The translations under genes were made by a program, and so were the position numbers. The notes beneath the pieces are model-generated. The model worked only from the letters and a program-made list of their open reading frames with translations, had not been told where the DNA came from and made no database searches. This document shows, piece after piece, positions 42,756 through 51,258 of a stretch of 64,000 bases of DNA. Source of the stretch: Granulosicoccus sp045110515 (GTDB lineage Bacteria > Pseudomonadota > Gammaproteobacteria > Granulosicoccales > Granulosicoccaceae); the NCBI GenBank assembly GCA_045110515.1, contig JBGCGD010000013.1, positions 35,618-99,617 of the forward strand, written 5' to 3'. How positions within the stretch are numbered: the first letter of the stretch is position 1; every line of letters starts with the position of its first letter.

Positions 42756-45055
42756 CGAAGTTCCTCACCTGTTAGCGAGCATGTCGCACGGGTACGGTTT
42801 GTTCTTCTGCGGATCCAAACTGCAAGCATGAGCACTAGAGAAACTAATTGAGATAACCGACCAATCCCAACTCCGTGCACACCGGTTTCCAGTATGAGGT
42901 TAGTACATCCACACTCTACGAAATCATTCACCATGTTGCCGTTCAGATCACTAAAGCGGACCACATTGACGCTAACGTTTCCTGTCACCTCTGTTCCGTC
43001 CGCATCCGTCATCACATACAGGAACGTATCAACGCCATAAAACCCAAAGTTGGGCTGATAGCTAACTTGGTTATCCACGACTGATAGGGCTGCGTTTGGA
43101 GACTGCGACACACTGACAAGTGTTAGTCCGCCGCCTGACGCATCCGTATCATTTGCCAGTACATCAAATGTAGCCGAGGTTCCCTGATTTATTTCAAAAG
43201 TATCATCGACAGCCGCTGTTGAACCGTCATCGATTGGCGTTGATCCGCTGTCAGTTGAACCTCCATCACTAGCACCTGAGTCAGTTGAGCCCGAATCAGT
43301 TGTACCGTCACTGCCGCCTGAATCAGCGGTACCCGAATCAGTATTTCCATCACTGGTTCCTGAATCGGTGGTGCCGCTATCGGCTGCACCATCACTCGTG
43401 CCCGAATCAGTAGTGCCACTGTCTGTCGCACCAGAATCAGCAGTGCCACCATCAGATGCTCCATCCGTTGACCCTGAGTCAGCCGTACCGCTATCCGTCG
43501 CACCATCTACGCCGCCGTCTGCGGTTCCACCATCGGACGTGCCGTCAGTTGCACCGGAGTCGCTAGCGCCACTATCGGTTGTACCATCAGTTGTACCTGA
43601 GTCTGATGTACCGCTATCGGTCGCTCCATCACTGCTGCCGGAATCCGTCGCTCCATCAGTTCCTCCATCAGTTCCTCCGTTGCCATCCGGGTTAATAAAA
43701 GGAAAGTAAACAGTATTGGTATCGGTCCCGGCGACATTCAATACATGCGGGTTAGTACCTGGAGCGCTGATCAGGCCAGGAGGAAGATCTGGATCGTTTG
43801 AGTCAAGCACCACCAGAAAATTTCCGTTAGGAATTCCTGGTAATACAAAATTGCCGCTCATATCGCTATCGATCGAATCACCGATGGGTAAATCGATATC
43901 GGCATCTACGATGCCGTTTCCGTTGATGTCCTCATAAACGGTAATGCTGATATCACTGATACCCGCTTCAGTCTCATCAGGTACACCGTTTCCGTCGATG
44001 TCGTTGAATACACTGCCAGTTGCGACGGTAACCGCTTCTTCCAAAAAGTAGCCGGCCAGTCCTCCGTAAATATCAGCGTCATCGCCCGGTACAACGTTGT
44101 CATCAGACGTATCGTTCGGGAACGTGCTGGGATCTAGTAGGTTATGTAACTCTGCATCAACGTCATCGGCGAAAAAAGAAATTCCGTAGTAGCGCTGACC
44201 CGCACTCAAGCCAAGATCGAGCGTGCTTAAAAATGCCATCCCGACAGACTCGACAGACCGCTCAGTCTCTACCGGAAAACTTTGCGGCTCATTAAGGTCG
44301 TTTTGCAAAAACGAATAGGTGTGCTGCAAGTCAGTTATGCCGTAACAAACTGCCGTGTCGTAGCAATTGTGCTCACCGACCAATACCAAGGGGCCGAATG
44401 CAGACGGACGTCCGAGAACATCCAGAGACAGGATGGCCGCCGCCTTTACAGGATTGTTACTGGATTTCTCGGCTGCGGCATGTCCGGCTAGCGCCAAATC
44501 GGACTCGACGAACGGCGCGAGTAATCCGTAGTCATAAACGTAATCGAGTCGCTCAATATTTTTAGCGTCCGGAAGTTTATTGGAAAATAAATCGACTGCC
44601 CCACGATTGATAACACGGCTTGACAAGAGTGATGATAAATCGCAATTGCCAGTCCCAGAACCGTCACTGGGATAATCGGCCGAGAACACTCTGCTTGTGT
44701 CAGAGTCCTGAAGGCGCTCTACAAAAATTCCGCAAGGCTCGCCGGTTGTGACGCCCAGTATGTCATCTCGTAAAACATCCACACGATCGGCGGACATAGC
44801 GTAGGAATAAACTTCACCGGTGGTTGTGGTAAAGCCTTCCATAAACTGGTTGGACCCCATACCCCACTGGTACTCAATCTCACCGAGTGTATAAGTGAAC
44901 GGAGTTGCAGGAACTTCACTTGTGGCAATACTGTTGACCTGCCCCGCTGCAACTCCAGCACCGGATAGCGTTAATCCGAGGATTAATCCGCAGCAGGATG
45001 GCAACAACCGTGTTTGACTAAACAACGAACCACTGTATACGGCAGAATGTGACAT
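42752..45055 (-). CDS. Large secreted repeat protein with SdrD-like domain and C-terminal membrane tail
   Basis: Protein of 767 aa. Signal peptide (LPSCCGLILGLTLSGAGVAA); an unassigned N-terminal domain of about 300 residues; an SdrD B-like Ca-type module (GSVFNDIDGNGVPDETEAG, residues about 346-440); a Thr/Ser/Asp/Gly repeat linker (about 455-610); a bacterial Ig/cadherin-like module (AAVDDTFEINQGTSATFDVL, to about 715); then a short tail: CGC, a Gly-containing stretch, a helix (LSQLVSLVLMLAVW) and RRR. This tail has the layout of C-terminal sorting signals (motif, helix, Arg cluster), though 15 more residues follow. Overlaps the OmpA gene by 4 bases. Likely a surface adhesin or matrix protein. 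Confidence 0.85.
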   Translation of the reverse strand: MSHSAVYSGSLFSQTRLLPSCCGLILGLTLSGAGVAAGQVNSIATSEVPATPFTYTLGEIEYQWGMGSNQFMEGFTTTTGEVYSYAMSADRVDVLRDDILGVTTGEPCGIFVERLQDSDTSRVFSADYPSDGSGTGNCDLSSLLSSRVINRGAVDLFSNKLPDAKNIERLDYVYDYGLLAPFVESDLALAGHAAAEKSSNNPVKAAAILSLDVLGRPSAFGPLVLVGEHNCYDTAVCYGITDLQHTYSFLQNDLNEPQSFPVETERSVESVGMAFLSTLDLGLSAGQRYYGISFFADDVDAELHNLLDPSTFPNDTSDDNVVPGDDADIYGGLAGYFLEEAVTVATGSVFNDIDGNGVPDETEAGISDISITVYEDINGNGIVDADIDLPIGDSIDSDMSGNFVLPGIPNGNFLVVLDSNDPDLPPGLISAPGTNPHVLNVAGTDTNTVYFPFINPDGNGGTDGGTDGATDSGSSDGATDSGTSDSGTTDGTTDSGASDSGATDGTSDGGTADGGVDGATDSGTADSGSTDGASDGGTADSGATDSGTTDSGTSDGAADSGTTDSGTSDGNTDSGTADSGGSDGTTDSGSTDSGASDGGSTDSGSTPIDDGSTAAVDDTFEINQGTSATFDVLANDTDASGGGLTLVSVSQSPNAALSVVDNQVSYQPNFGFYGVDTFLYVMTDADGTEVTGNVSVNVVRFSDLNGNMVNDFVECGCTNLILETGVHGVGIGRLSQLVSLVLMLAVWIRRRTNRTRATCSLTGEELR
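43225..43690 (-). repeat. Thr/Ser/Asp/Gly-rich tandem repeat coding segment
   Basis: About 155 codons encode imperfect TDSG / SDGG / GTSD blocks. The protein repeat is regular but the codons differ between copies, so it is not a perfect DNA repeat. It forms a flexible acidic linker in the secreted protein. It also produces long antisense open frames that are not genes. Confidence 0.9.
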
Positions 45056-45282
45056 GGGTACTCCGTAAGAAGTCGTTCATCAACTCCGTAAGACGGTGAA
45101 CCCGAAGATGCAATCATCTAACGCAGGCTGATGAAATGTCGATCGAAACAAACTAATGCAACACCAACAAAGCGTCACAAAAATGACACTGATGTCGTGT
45201 TGCTGCACACGCTATAGTACCTGAGACTGCTTCACTTGAAACGGTTGTAAGTGCCTAATTTTCGGAATAAACACACTTAGTT

Positions 45283-45897
45283 TTAACGAAAAATGTTTAG
45301 CTGAGCATATTGAATAAGAATTATCGTCTTTGCGTCTCTTATTTTTCCATTACGGATCCACTCGGCGGCTTCGGATAATTTCACTTCCAATACTTCTATA
45401 TCTTCGCCCTCTTCCTTCAAACCCCCACCGACACCTGCCCTCTGATCGCACTGATAGGGTGCGGTAAAATAAAATAGCTGCTCTGTCACGGAGCCCGGTG
45501 TGGCGTACGCCTTAAACAAAAACTCAGGCTTATCAATTAGAAACCCTGTTTCTTGCGAGGTTTCAGCTTGGATAGTTTCCTCGGGGTTATCTTTTTCAAT
45601 AATGCCTGCGGGTACTTCGAGCAAAAAACCATCGCCATCTTCGATAAACGCTGGGAATCGAAATTGTCTCGTCAAGACAATAGTTTCGTTCTCGATATTG
45701 TACAAAAGGATAGCCGCGCCATGTCCTCTGTGATAGATCTCGCGCTTCTGGGTTTGCCACTGTCCATCGGATCGCAGGTAATCAAAAGTCACATCCTCCA
45801 GCCGAGCCCACTGATCTGACAGTACGTCTCGGTTTTTTACTTCAATGCGGCTGGCTGGCTCCGAGTGCACATCATAATCGGATGTTTTTTCGCTCAT
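45283..45897 (-). CDS. nudK: NudK-like Nudix protein with altered Nudix box
   Basis: Protein of 204 aa resembling NudK, the GDP-mannose/ADP-sugar pyrophosphatase (REIYHRGHGAAILLYN, IVLTRQFRFPAFIE, YATPGSVTEQLFYF). The Nudix box reads GIIEKDNPEETIQ then AETSQETGF. In the usual RExxEExGU pattern the Arg is Ala and the first Glu of the EE pair is Gln, so metal binding may be reduced or the enzyme altered. It lies alone, divergent from the Spy gene. Function as a hydrolase is therefore less certain than the family. Confidence 0.87.
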   Translation of the reverse strand: MSEKTSDYDVHSEPASRIEVKNRDVLSDQWARLEDVTFDYLRSDGQWQTQKREIYHRGHGAAILLYNIENETIVLTRQFRFPAFIEDGDGFLLEVPAGIIEKDNPEETIQAETSQETGFLIDKPEFLFKAYATPGSVTEQLFYFTAPYQCDQRAGVGGGLKEEGEDIEVLEVKLSEAAEWIRNGKIRDAKTIILIQYAQLNIFR

Positions 45898-46066
45898 AGG
45901 ATCAAAGAAATTCCATTTGTTTCAGCCACTATTGTCGCTTGTTACAACGTGTTACAGCTTGATGCGGTACCGAAATGTATCCGAAGACATGTGAACCGAT
46001 ACTTCTATCATGCCTTGTACGCGAACCAAGGCTTGAGCAAGTTCGCGACAATAATGAGACATCAAA

Positions 46067-46498
46067 ATGAAACACGTAAAGAAAATTATCGTCGGCACAC
46101 TTATTGTTGCAACCACTGCACTGGGCGCATCAGCTTACGCTAATCGAGACAGTGGAAAATTTCAGGACCGCATGATTGAACGAATCAGTAAGAAGCTTGA
46201 ATTGAGCGATACTCAAAAAGAGGCACTCATGACGTTCGGCGCTGAGCTTGTCGAGACACGCGAGCTTATGAGGGGCGGTAGTACCGACATACGTTCGGAA
46301 ATGAGTGCACTCGTCACTGCAGATACGTTTGACCAAGGCAAGGCTCTAAGCATGATCAATGATAGAGCTGCGGCATTGCAAAACAACGCACCGGAACTGG
46401 TAGCTGCAGCGGCCGTATTCTTTGATGGTCTGGATGCTTCTCAGAAAGAGCAGATCACCAAATTTGCTGAAAAGCGTAGTCGCGGACATCGTCATTAA
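46067..46498 (+). CDS. Spy/CpxP-family periplasmic protein
   Basis: Small helical protein of 143 aa with a signal peptide (IIVGTLIVATTALGASAYA) and two LTxxQ-like motifs, LELSDTQKEAL and LDASQKEQI, of Spy/CpxP. It ends in a His/Arg-rich tail (RSRGHRH). Such proteins chaperone misfolded periplasmic proteins and in enterics CpxP inhibits CpxA. It is directly upstream of the CpxR/CpxA-type pair on the same strand, mirroring the cpxP-cpxRA neighbourhood. Confidence 0.9.
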   Translation: MKHVKKIIVGTLIVATTALGASAYANRDSGKFQDRMIERISKKLELSDTQKEALMTFGAELVETRELMRGGSTDIRSEMSALVTADTFDQGKALSMINDRAAALQNNAPELVAAAAVFFDGLDASQKEQITKFAEKRSRGHRH

Positions 46499-46544
46499 TC
46501 TCAGAATTATGACCCAGTCGAATTCAGTGAGTTAAGCTTCGTCT

Positions 46545-47243
46545 ATGAATCCTGTATTACTCATTGATGATGATGGAAAGCTGGCAGAAGTGCTGAGCGA
46601 GTATTGCGCGAAGTTTGGTATTCGTATAGAGCCTGCACTTCTGCCAAGCATCGGTTTAGAAAAATTACACAAGGACAGCTACGATGCAGTCATCCTCGAC
46701 GTTATGCTTCCAGAGATGGATGGTTTCGAAGTCTGTAAAAAAATAAGGCAGTTCACGGACATTCCCATTGTTATGCTCACCGCTCGAGGTGAGGTCACTG
46801 ACCGTATCGTTGGACTGGAACTAGGCGCTGACGACTACCTGCCAAAGCCTTTCGATCCTCGTGAGTTGGTCGCACGATTACAAGTCAACATAAAAAGACA
46901 CAAACAGGGCTCATCTTCAACTAGCAACACCGATGAAAAAGAACTTTTTTTTGAAGGGCTCTGTATCCACACACTGACACGTGAAGTGCAAGTTGAGCAG
47001 AATACAGTTGAACTAACCACTATGGAATATTCGCTGTTGTTGATGCTAAGCCAGTCACCTGGAAAAGCGTTCACACGGGATCAAATTCTGGCAACGTTAA
47101 AGGGTACCGAGACAGAGCTTTTCTCACGCTCGGTTGACATTCTGGTGAGCCGACTTAGAAGTAAACTTAAACCGCTTCAAGCTATTCGTACTATTCACGG
47201 AGCGGGCTATGCCTTTGTGTTGCAACCGCTGGCAAACACATAA
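46545..47243 (+). CDS. cpxR: OmpR-family response regulator, CpxR-like
   Basis: Protein of 232 aa. Receiver domain with acidic pocket IDDD (8-10), phospho-acceptor Asp52 in ILDVMLPEMDG, and Lys in PKPFDP; then a winged helix with FTRDQILATLKG and SVDILVSRLRSKLKP. The closest general match is CpxR, supported by the Spy-type gene upstream and the kinase downstream. It overlaps the kinase gene by one base, so the pair is translationally coupled. Confidence 0.92.
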   Translation: MNPVLLIDDDGKLAEVLSEYCAKFGIRIEPALLPSIGLEKLHKDSYDAVILDVMLPEMDGFEVCKKIRQFTDIPIVMLTARGEVTDRIVGLELGADDYLPKPFDPRELVARLQVNIKRHKQGSSSTSNTDEKELFFEGLCIHTLTREVQVEQNTVELTTMEYSLLLMLSQSPGKAFTRDQILATLKGTETELFSRSVDILVSRLRSKLKPLQAIRTIHGAGYAFVLQPLANT

Positions 47244-48610
47244 TGCTCAAGGCACTCTCTTCATCGCTGTCGCTACGCCTGCTATGCATATTTTTGCTGA
47301 CGTCGATTCTGCTCATCGCCTCTTTTATCATCGCATTCTCTCAGGGGATGAGCGGGCAATGGAAGCGAACCATTCAGCCCCATCTTGTTCAGTATGTTGA
47401 ATACGTGCAGAAAGATTTAGGAAGCCCACCCAATCACGACCGGGCGAACTCGCTGTCCAAACGCTTAATGGTTGATATCTACATCTATCAACACGCTAAA
47501 TTTGTCTATTCGACGAATGGACAAACACTTCCTTTAGATTCATTAGTGTTTCGCTCAGTTAACAGACGCTTTCCAGTTCGAATATCAAGCTTCGAAACGC
47601 CGTTAGCCATAAAAGCTGCCATCACAGATCACGATAGCTCTGAAAACCGAATACTACGAATAGAGCAAGGCGATCATGCCGTCTACTACGATTTACAAAG
47701 CCAGCACAGTGCGTCTAGAAGACACAACCGATTTGGTGACGAGCTAGCGGTTGCTCTTCTCGGGTTGGCAGTCGTGCTTTTTTTAAGCTACCTCGCAATT
47801 AGACATCAGCTTCGTCCAATTTGGCAGATACAAAAAAGCGTTGGGCGCATGTCAAACGCTGAGCTAAATCACCGAATAAATCGCAAAGGCAGCAGCGATC
47901 TGGATGTTCTGGCGCAAAGCATCGACAGTATGGCAGAACGGCTTCAAGCACTTCTCGATGCTAAGCGCGCTCTCCTGATGGCACTGAGTCATGAGTTGAG
48001 GTCACCAGTGACTCGAGCACGAATAACGACAGAGCTTTTACCTGAATCAAAGAACCGTGAAAGATTGACTGAAGATCTACAAAATATGGAGCGAATGATT
48101 CACGACATTATGGAATCGGAGCAACTGCAGAGCAATCATGCCGTTCTAAACAAAGACACCGTCAATTTAAAAGAATTACTCTCCGACGAACTAAAAAGAC
48201 TTTTTCCGACGGTAGATTTATCTGTCGGCAACGCTTTGGGAATACAAACCATTGAAGCGGACGCAGCAAGATTACGAATTGCCTTTAGAAACGTATTACT
48301 AAACGCGCAGCAGCACGGCGCATCAGACGACTCCACTGTGAAATTAACCGTATCGCTCAGTGAATACGATGGCCTGGTAGAGATCATTATTAGAGATCAA
48401 GGAAAAGGTATCAGCCCAGGGCACATAAAATTTATTACCGATCCTTTCTACCGCCCTGATTCATCAAGAAGCCGTGAAACCGGTGGCTTCGGCATGGGAC
48501 TTACTCTGGCAAGACTTATAATAGAGGCCCATTCTGGCTCAATGGAAATACAGAGCTCTCCAAGCATTACTCCAGGCACTCAAATAACCTTAAGACTGCC
48601 TGTTGCCTAA
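47243..48610 (+). CDS. cpxA: Sensor histidine kinase, CpxA-like
   Basis: Protein of 455 aa. Two helices (about 11-33 and 163-188) flank a periplasmic sensor; then a HAMP-like linker (IWQIQKSVGRMSNAELNHRI), the dimerisation H-box SHELRSPVTRARI with phospho-His250, and an ATPase domain with FRNVLLNAQQHG (N box), IRDQGKGI (G1) and ETGGFGMGLTLARLI (G2). It would phosphorylate the preceding regulator on envelope stress. It converges on the acyltransferase gene. Confidence 0.92.
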   Translation: MLKALSSSLSLRLLCIFLLTSILLIASFIIAFSQGMSGQWKRTIQPHLVQYVEYVQKDLGSPPNHDRANSLSKRLMVDIYIYQHAKFVYSTNGQTLPLDSLVFRSVNRRFPVRISSFETPLAIKAAITDHDSSENRILRIEQGDHAVYYDLQSQHSASRRHNRFGDELAVALLGLAVVLFLSYLAIRHQLRPIWQIQKSVGRMSNAELNHRINRKGSSDLDVLAQSIDSMAERLQALLDAKRALLMALSHELRSPVTRARITTELLPESKNRERLTEDLQNMERMIHDIMESEQLQSNHAVLNKDTVNLKELLSDELKRLFPTVDLSVGNALGIQTIEADAARLRIAFRNVLLNAQQHGASDDSTVKLTVSLSEYDGLVEIIIRDQGKGISPGHIKFITDPFYRPDSSRSRETGGFGMGLTLARLIIEAHSGSMEIQSSPSITPGTQITLRLPVA

Positions 48611-48624
48611 GCGCCCTAATTTGT

Positions 48625-49794
48625 CTAAGCGATACTCTCCGATCGTCGTTGAGCCATGGGCGCAAACGACTTCGATGGGCTACTGACTCTTCCACCCGTT
48701 ATCAGTGTGGCCAAAGGCGGAGCAACCTTTAGAGCAGCTTGTACTAAAGCCACCGCAACACCCATCGATACGATCGGCGCAGCCAGAAACCAAACAATGA
48801 AAATATCTGACTCACGATCACCGAACAGCGGCAACCACCCTGCAAAAAACAAGATTGTGAGCATCAAGTAGTGACTACAGAAAGCTGCAAAAAGGTACGG
48901 GGAGTGGCGTAAGACCCATTTCTGGAAAGCCCCGCCCATTAATACCGGCAAGTACGTCCAAATGGCTAGGGAGCCGCAGAGCCTGCCTATGGGGTACAAG
49001 ACCGTTTCATCGAACGCCATGCCCATAGACTCAAAATACGCAACAACAGTTTCTGCCGCACCACCATTAACAAGCAGTATCGCGACTGTCGATGCGACTG
49101 CAAAAACGATGAACAACGGGCAGTAATGATCCAAGCGCGTCAATGATACGTTGCGCACTGCCAAAGTCAGACCGATGGTGAAAGCAAACAGAACCAAGGG
49201 CCGTAAAATGATGATGGATGCCTGATTATGCTCAAACAAATAAAACAGGCATAGCAAACCCAACAAAACCCACGGCATCCTTTGCACCGCAGGCAGCAAC
49301 ACGGGTGCTAGCAGTATGCAAACGAATAGATCACGCAAAAAACCGAGATGCATAGTGGCGCCGACGGGCATCTCAGTGATGAAGAAAATAATGTTGAGTG
49401 TGTCTAGCCATGATTGCGCATCGCTGACAAACGTTGGTCGAGCCTGGGAAACTAGTAAGTAGACGACGTAAGTCACTATCCCCCAAAAAATCATAGGCAG
49501 AACGATCGACACAAAACGCCTTCGGTACAAAGAAATTACCGATGCTTGGCTACGCATGAGGGCGAACGCCGCGAGGTATCCTGAAACAACACTCAGTAGC
49601 GCAGCACTCGCCCTGCCCGGCCCTTCCACTAACAAGCCTTCAAGAAAAAAACCTAAATTGCCAGCATTAAACGAGTAGTTGGGAGAGTGTGTAAGTCCAT
49701 CGGGCACATGCACGAATATCATCCCCAACACGCAAATCATTCGCGCCATCGAGATACGATCTTTCATCTCTTGTTGTAGTGGAGAGGGACTCAC
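48625..49794 (-). CDS. Acyltransferase-3 family membrane protein
   Basis: Polytopic protein of 389 aa with about ten helices. The start DRISMARMICVLGMIFVHVPDG, with a His in the first helix, and RRRFVSIVLPMIFWGIVTYVVYLL match acyltransferase-3 (OafA/OpgC-like) proteins that add acyl or succinyl groups to sugars, lipids or glycans across the inner membrane. The acceptor cannot be told from sequence. Converges with cpxA (14 bases between stops). Confidence 0.84.
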   Translation of the reverse strand: MSPSPLQQEMKDRISMARMICVLGMIFVHVPDGLTHSPNYSFNAGNLGFFLEGLLVEGPGRASAALLSVVSGYLAAFALMRSQASVISLYRRRFVSIVLPMIFWGIVTYVVYLLVSQARPTFVSDAQSWLDTLNIIFFITEMPVGATMHLGFLRDLFVCILLAPVLLPAVQRMPWVLLGLLCLFYLFEHNQASIIILRPLVLFAFTIGLTLAVRNVSLTRLDHYCPLFIVFAVASTVAILLVNGGAAETVVAYFESMGMAFDETVLYPIGRLCGSLAIWTYLPVLMGGAFQKWVLRHSPYLFAAFCSHYLMLTILFFAGWLPLFGDRESDIFIVWFLAAPIVSMGVAVALVQAALKVAPPLATLITGGRVSSPSKSFAPMAQRRSESIA

Positions 49795-50202
49795 GAACTT
49801 TCTTGAGCATGCCGGCTTTAACGAGTGTACGAAAGAGCATAGAAGAGGAAATTTACAAATGCGCGAACTGCAGTTGAGAAAACTATTTTTTTACACAGAA
49901 AAGCCGACCGGAGTAGCTTGGTTCGCAGTGTGCAAATTATCAAGGAAAAGTACGTAACTTCGCAGGTATGATCCAATTAAATCAGCAACTTAATACTATT
50001 GATACAGTAATCCGAGTTGCTGCAATACGGGCATAATTCTACTGTTATAAGTGCACTTTAAAACAGCGAAATTTATTCTCAACAAAGCGAATTCAGTGGA
50101 CTAGACTCTACTCTCGCTATAGCTAAACGCAATGTTTACTTAACAACGTATTGATGCAGCTTCACAAGGAATTATGCGCAATAACAGCTTGTTGAATTCA
50201 AC
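49795..50202. other. Intergenic region with an imperfect inverted repeat
   Basis: 408 bases without a supported gene. It is A/T-rich relative to its neighbours. It contains CAGCAACT (49983-49990) and the exact complement AGTTGCTG (50015-50022), with a nested TACT/AGTA pair between, which could fold in RNA or be bound by a protein. It also lies upstream of the acyltransferase start, so must hold its promoter. I could not name any element. Confidence 0.5.
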
Positions 50203-51126
50203 TCACATGCTGGTTTTTTTTCGCCATATCGGTGCCAGTTCGACCAACAGCATCGCCAGCAAAATAAACATGCAACCAAGAAACCCGATGGCAGCAATTT
50301 TTTCATCCAACCATAGATAAGCAAACCAAGCCGCAAAAGGTGCCTCTGCCGATAATAAAATGGCGGCCTGTGGCGCACTGGTATATCGCTGACCGATAAC
50401 TTGAATAGTGAATGCCAGACCACTGGCGAAGATTCCTGCATAGAGGATCTGAGGGGCTGCAGATCTAATAGCCTGCCATTCTATGGGCTCAAAAATCACC
50501 GCGACTATCAGTGCCAGAATAGCCGTCACCGCGAACTGAACCTGAGACAAGGCTAATGCCCTCCCCGATTGCCCGACGAAACGGGCTATTAAAACAACTT
50601 GCAGCGCCCAGAAAGAGGCACTGACTATGGTGAGAAAATCCCCGGCTACCAACTGACTGAGGTCTCCGCCCGATAGATAGTAAATGCCTATCAACGCTAA
50701 GATTGCCGCAACCCAGGTTATCGGGTGCGGCACATTCCGGAACAGTAGGATTCCGATGATGGGCGTGAAAACCACATAGAGCCCGGTTAAAAAACCCGAG
50801 TTGGTAACACTCGTCGTCAGCAGACCAACCTGCTGCGTTGCCATTCCAATAAACAGGCATAACCCTATAAGCCCGAAGTTTAAGAGATCACGGGTACCTA
50901 GGCAGGACATTGGCTGCACATTGCCCGAAGAAGGACTGCGCTGTGTTGCAACGCTACGGGCTTCAAGCAGCGTGAACGGCAAAATGACGAGTGAGGCAAC
51001 AATAAATCGCAGCGCAACGAAAAGATAAGGGCCAATTGAATCCATAGCACTGGCTTGCGCTACGAAACCCATACCCCAAATTGCACCTGCCAGTAATAGA
51101 AGCAAGTTCGCATGCCAACGTTTCAT
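50203..51126 (-). CDS. EamA/DMT family exporter
   Basis: Protein of 307 aa with ten helices in two EamA repeats (NLLLLLAGAIWGMGFVAQASAM at the N-terminus; ILYAGIFASGLAFTIQVIGQ and AAILLSAEAPFAAWFAYLWL in the second). DMT exporters move amino acids, nucleobases or drugs; the substrate is unknown. It has a Lys-rich cytosolic end. It stands alone. Confidence 0.9.
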   Translation of the reverse strand: MKRWHANLLLLLAGAIWGMGFVAQASAMDSIGPYLFVALRFIVASLVILPFTLLEARSVATQRSPSSGNVQPMSCLGTRDLLNFGLIGLCLFIGMATQQVGLLTTSVTNSGFLTGLYVVFTPIIGILLFRNVPHPITWVAAILALIGIYYLSGGDLSQLVAGDFLTIVSASFWALQVVLIARFVGQSGRALALSQVQFAVTAILALIVAVIFEPIEWQAIRSAAPQILYAGIFASGLAFTIQVIGQRYTSAPQAAILLSAEAPFAAWFAYLWLDEKIAAIGFLGCMFILLAMLLVELAPIWRKKTSM

Positions 51127-51258
51127 GACGCTCCACCAAGACCACCGTTGATTTTTCCCGAACTCTAGGCGCGGGCCGAGAGCTTAACCGAATTCAGAGC
51201 TCTTTCTTTGTCACACGCGTAGAATAAGGCAATACCTCACGAATATTCCTAGCCTGTT

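Noticed and set aside
43225..43690. Possible CRISPR-like repeat array
   Set aside because: The repeat is in protein coding sequence, with variable codons and no unique spacers.
43189..43737. Antisense and out-of-frame open frames across the repeat linker
   Set aside because: They are by-products of the low-complexity codons; the minus-strand frame has the signal peptide and domains.
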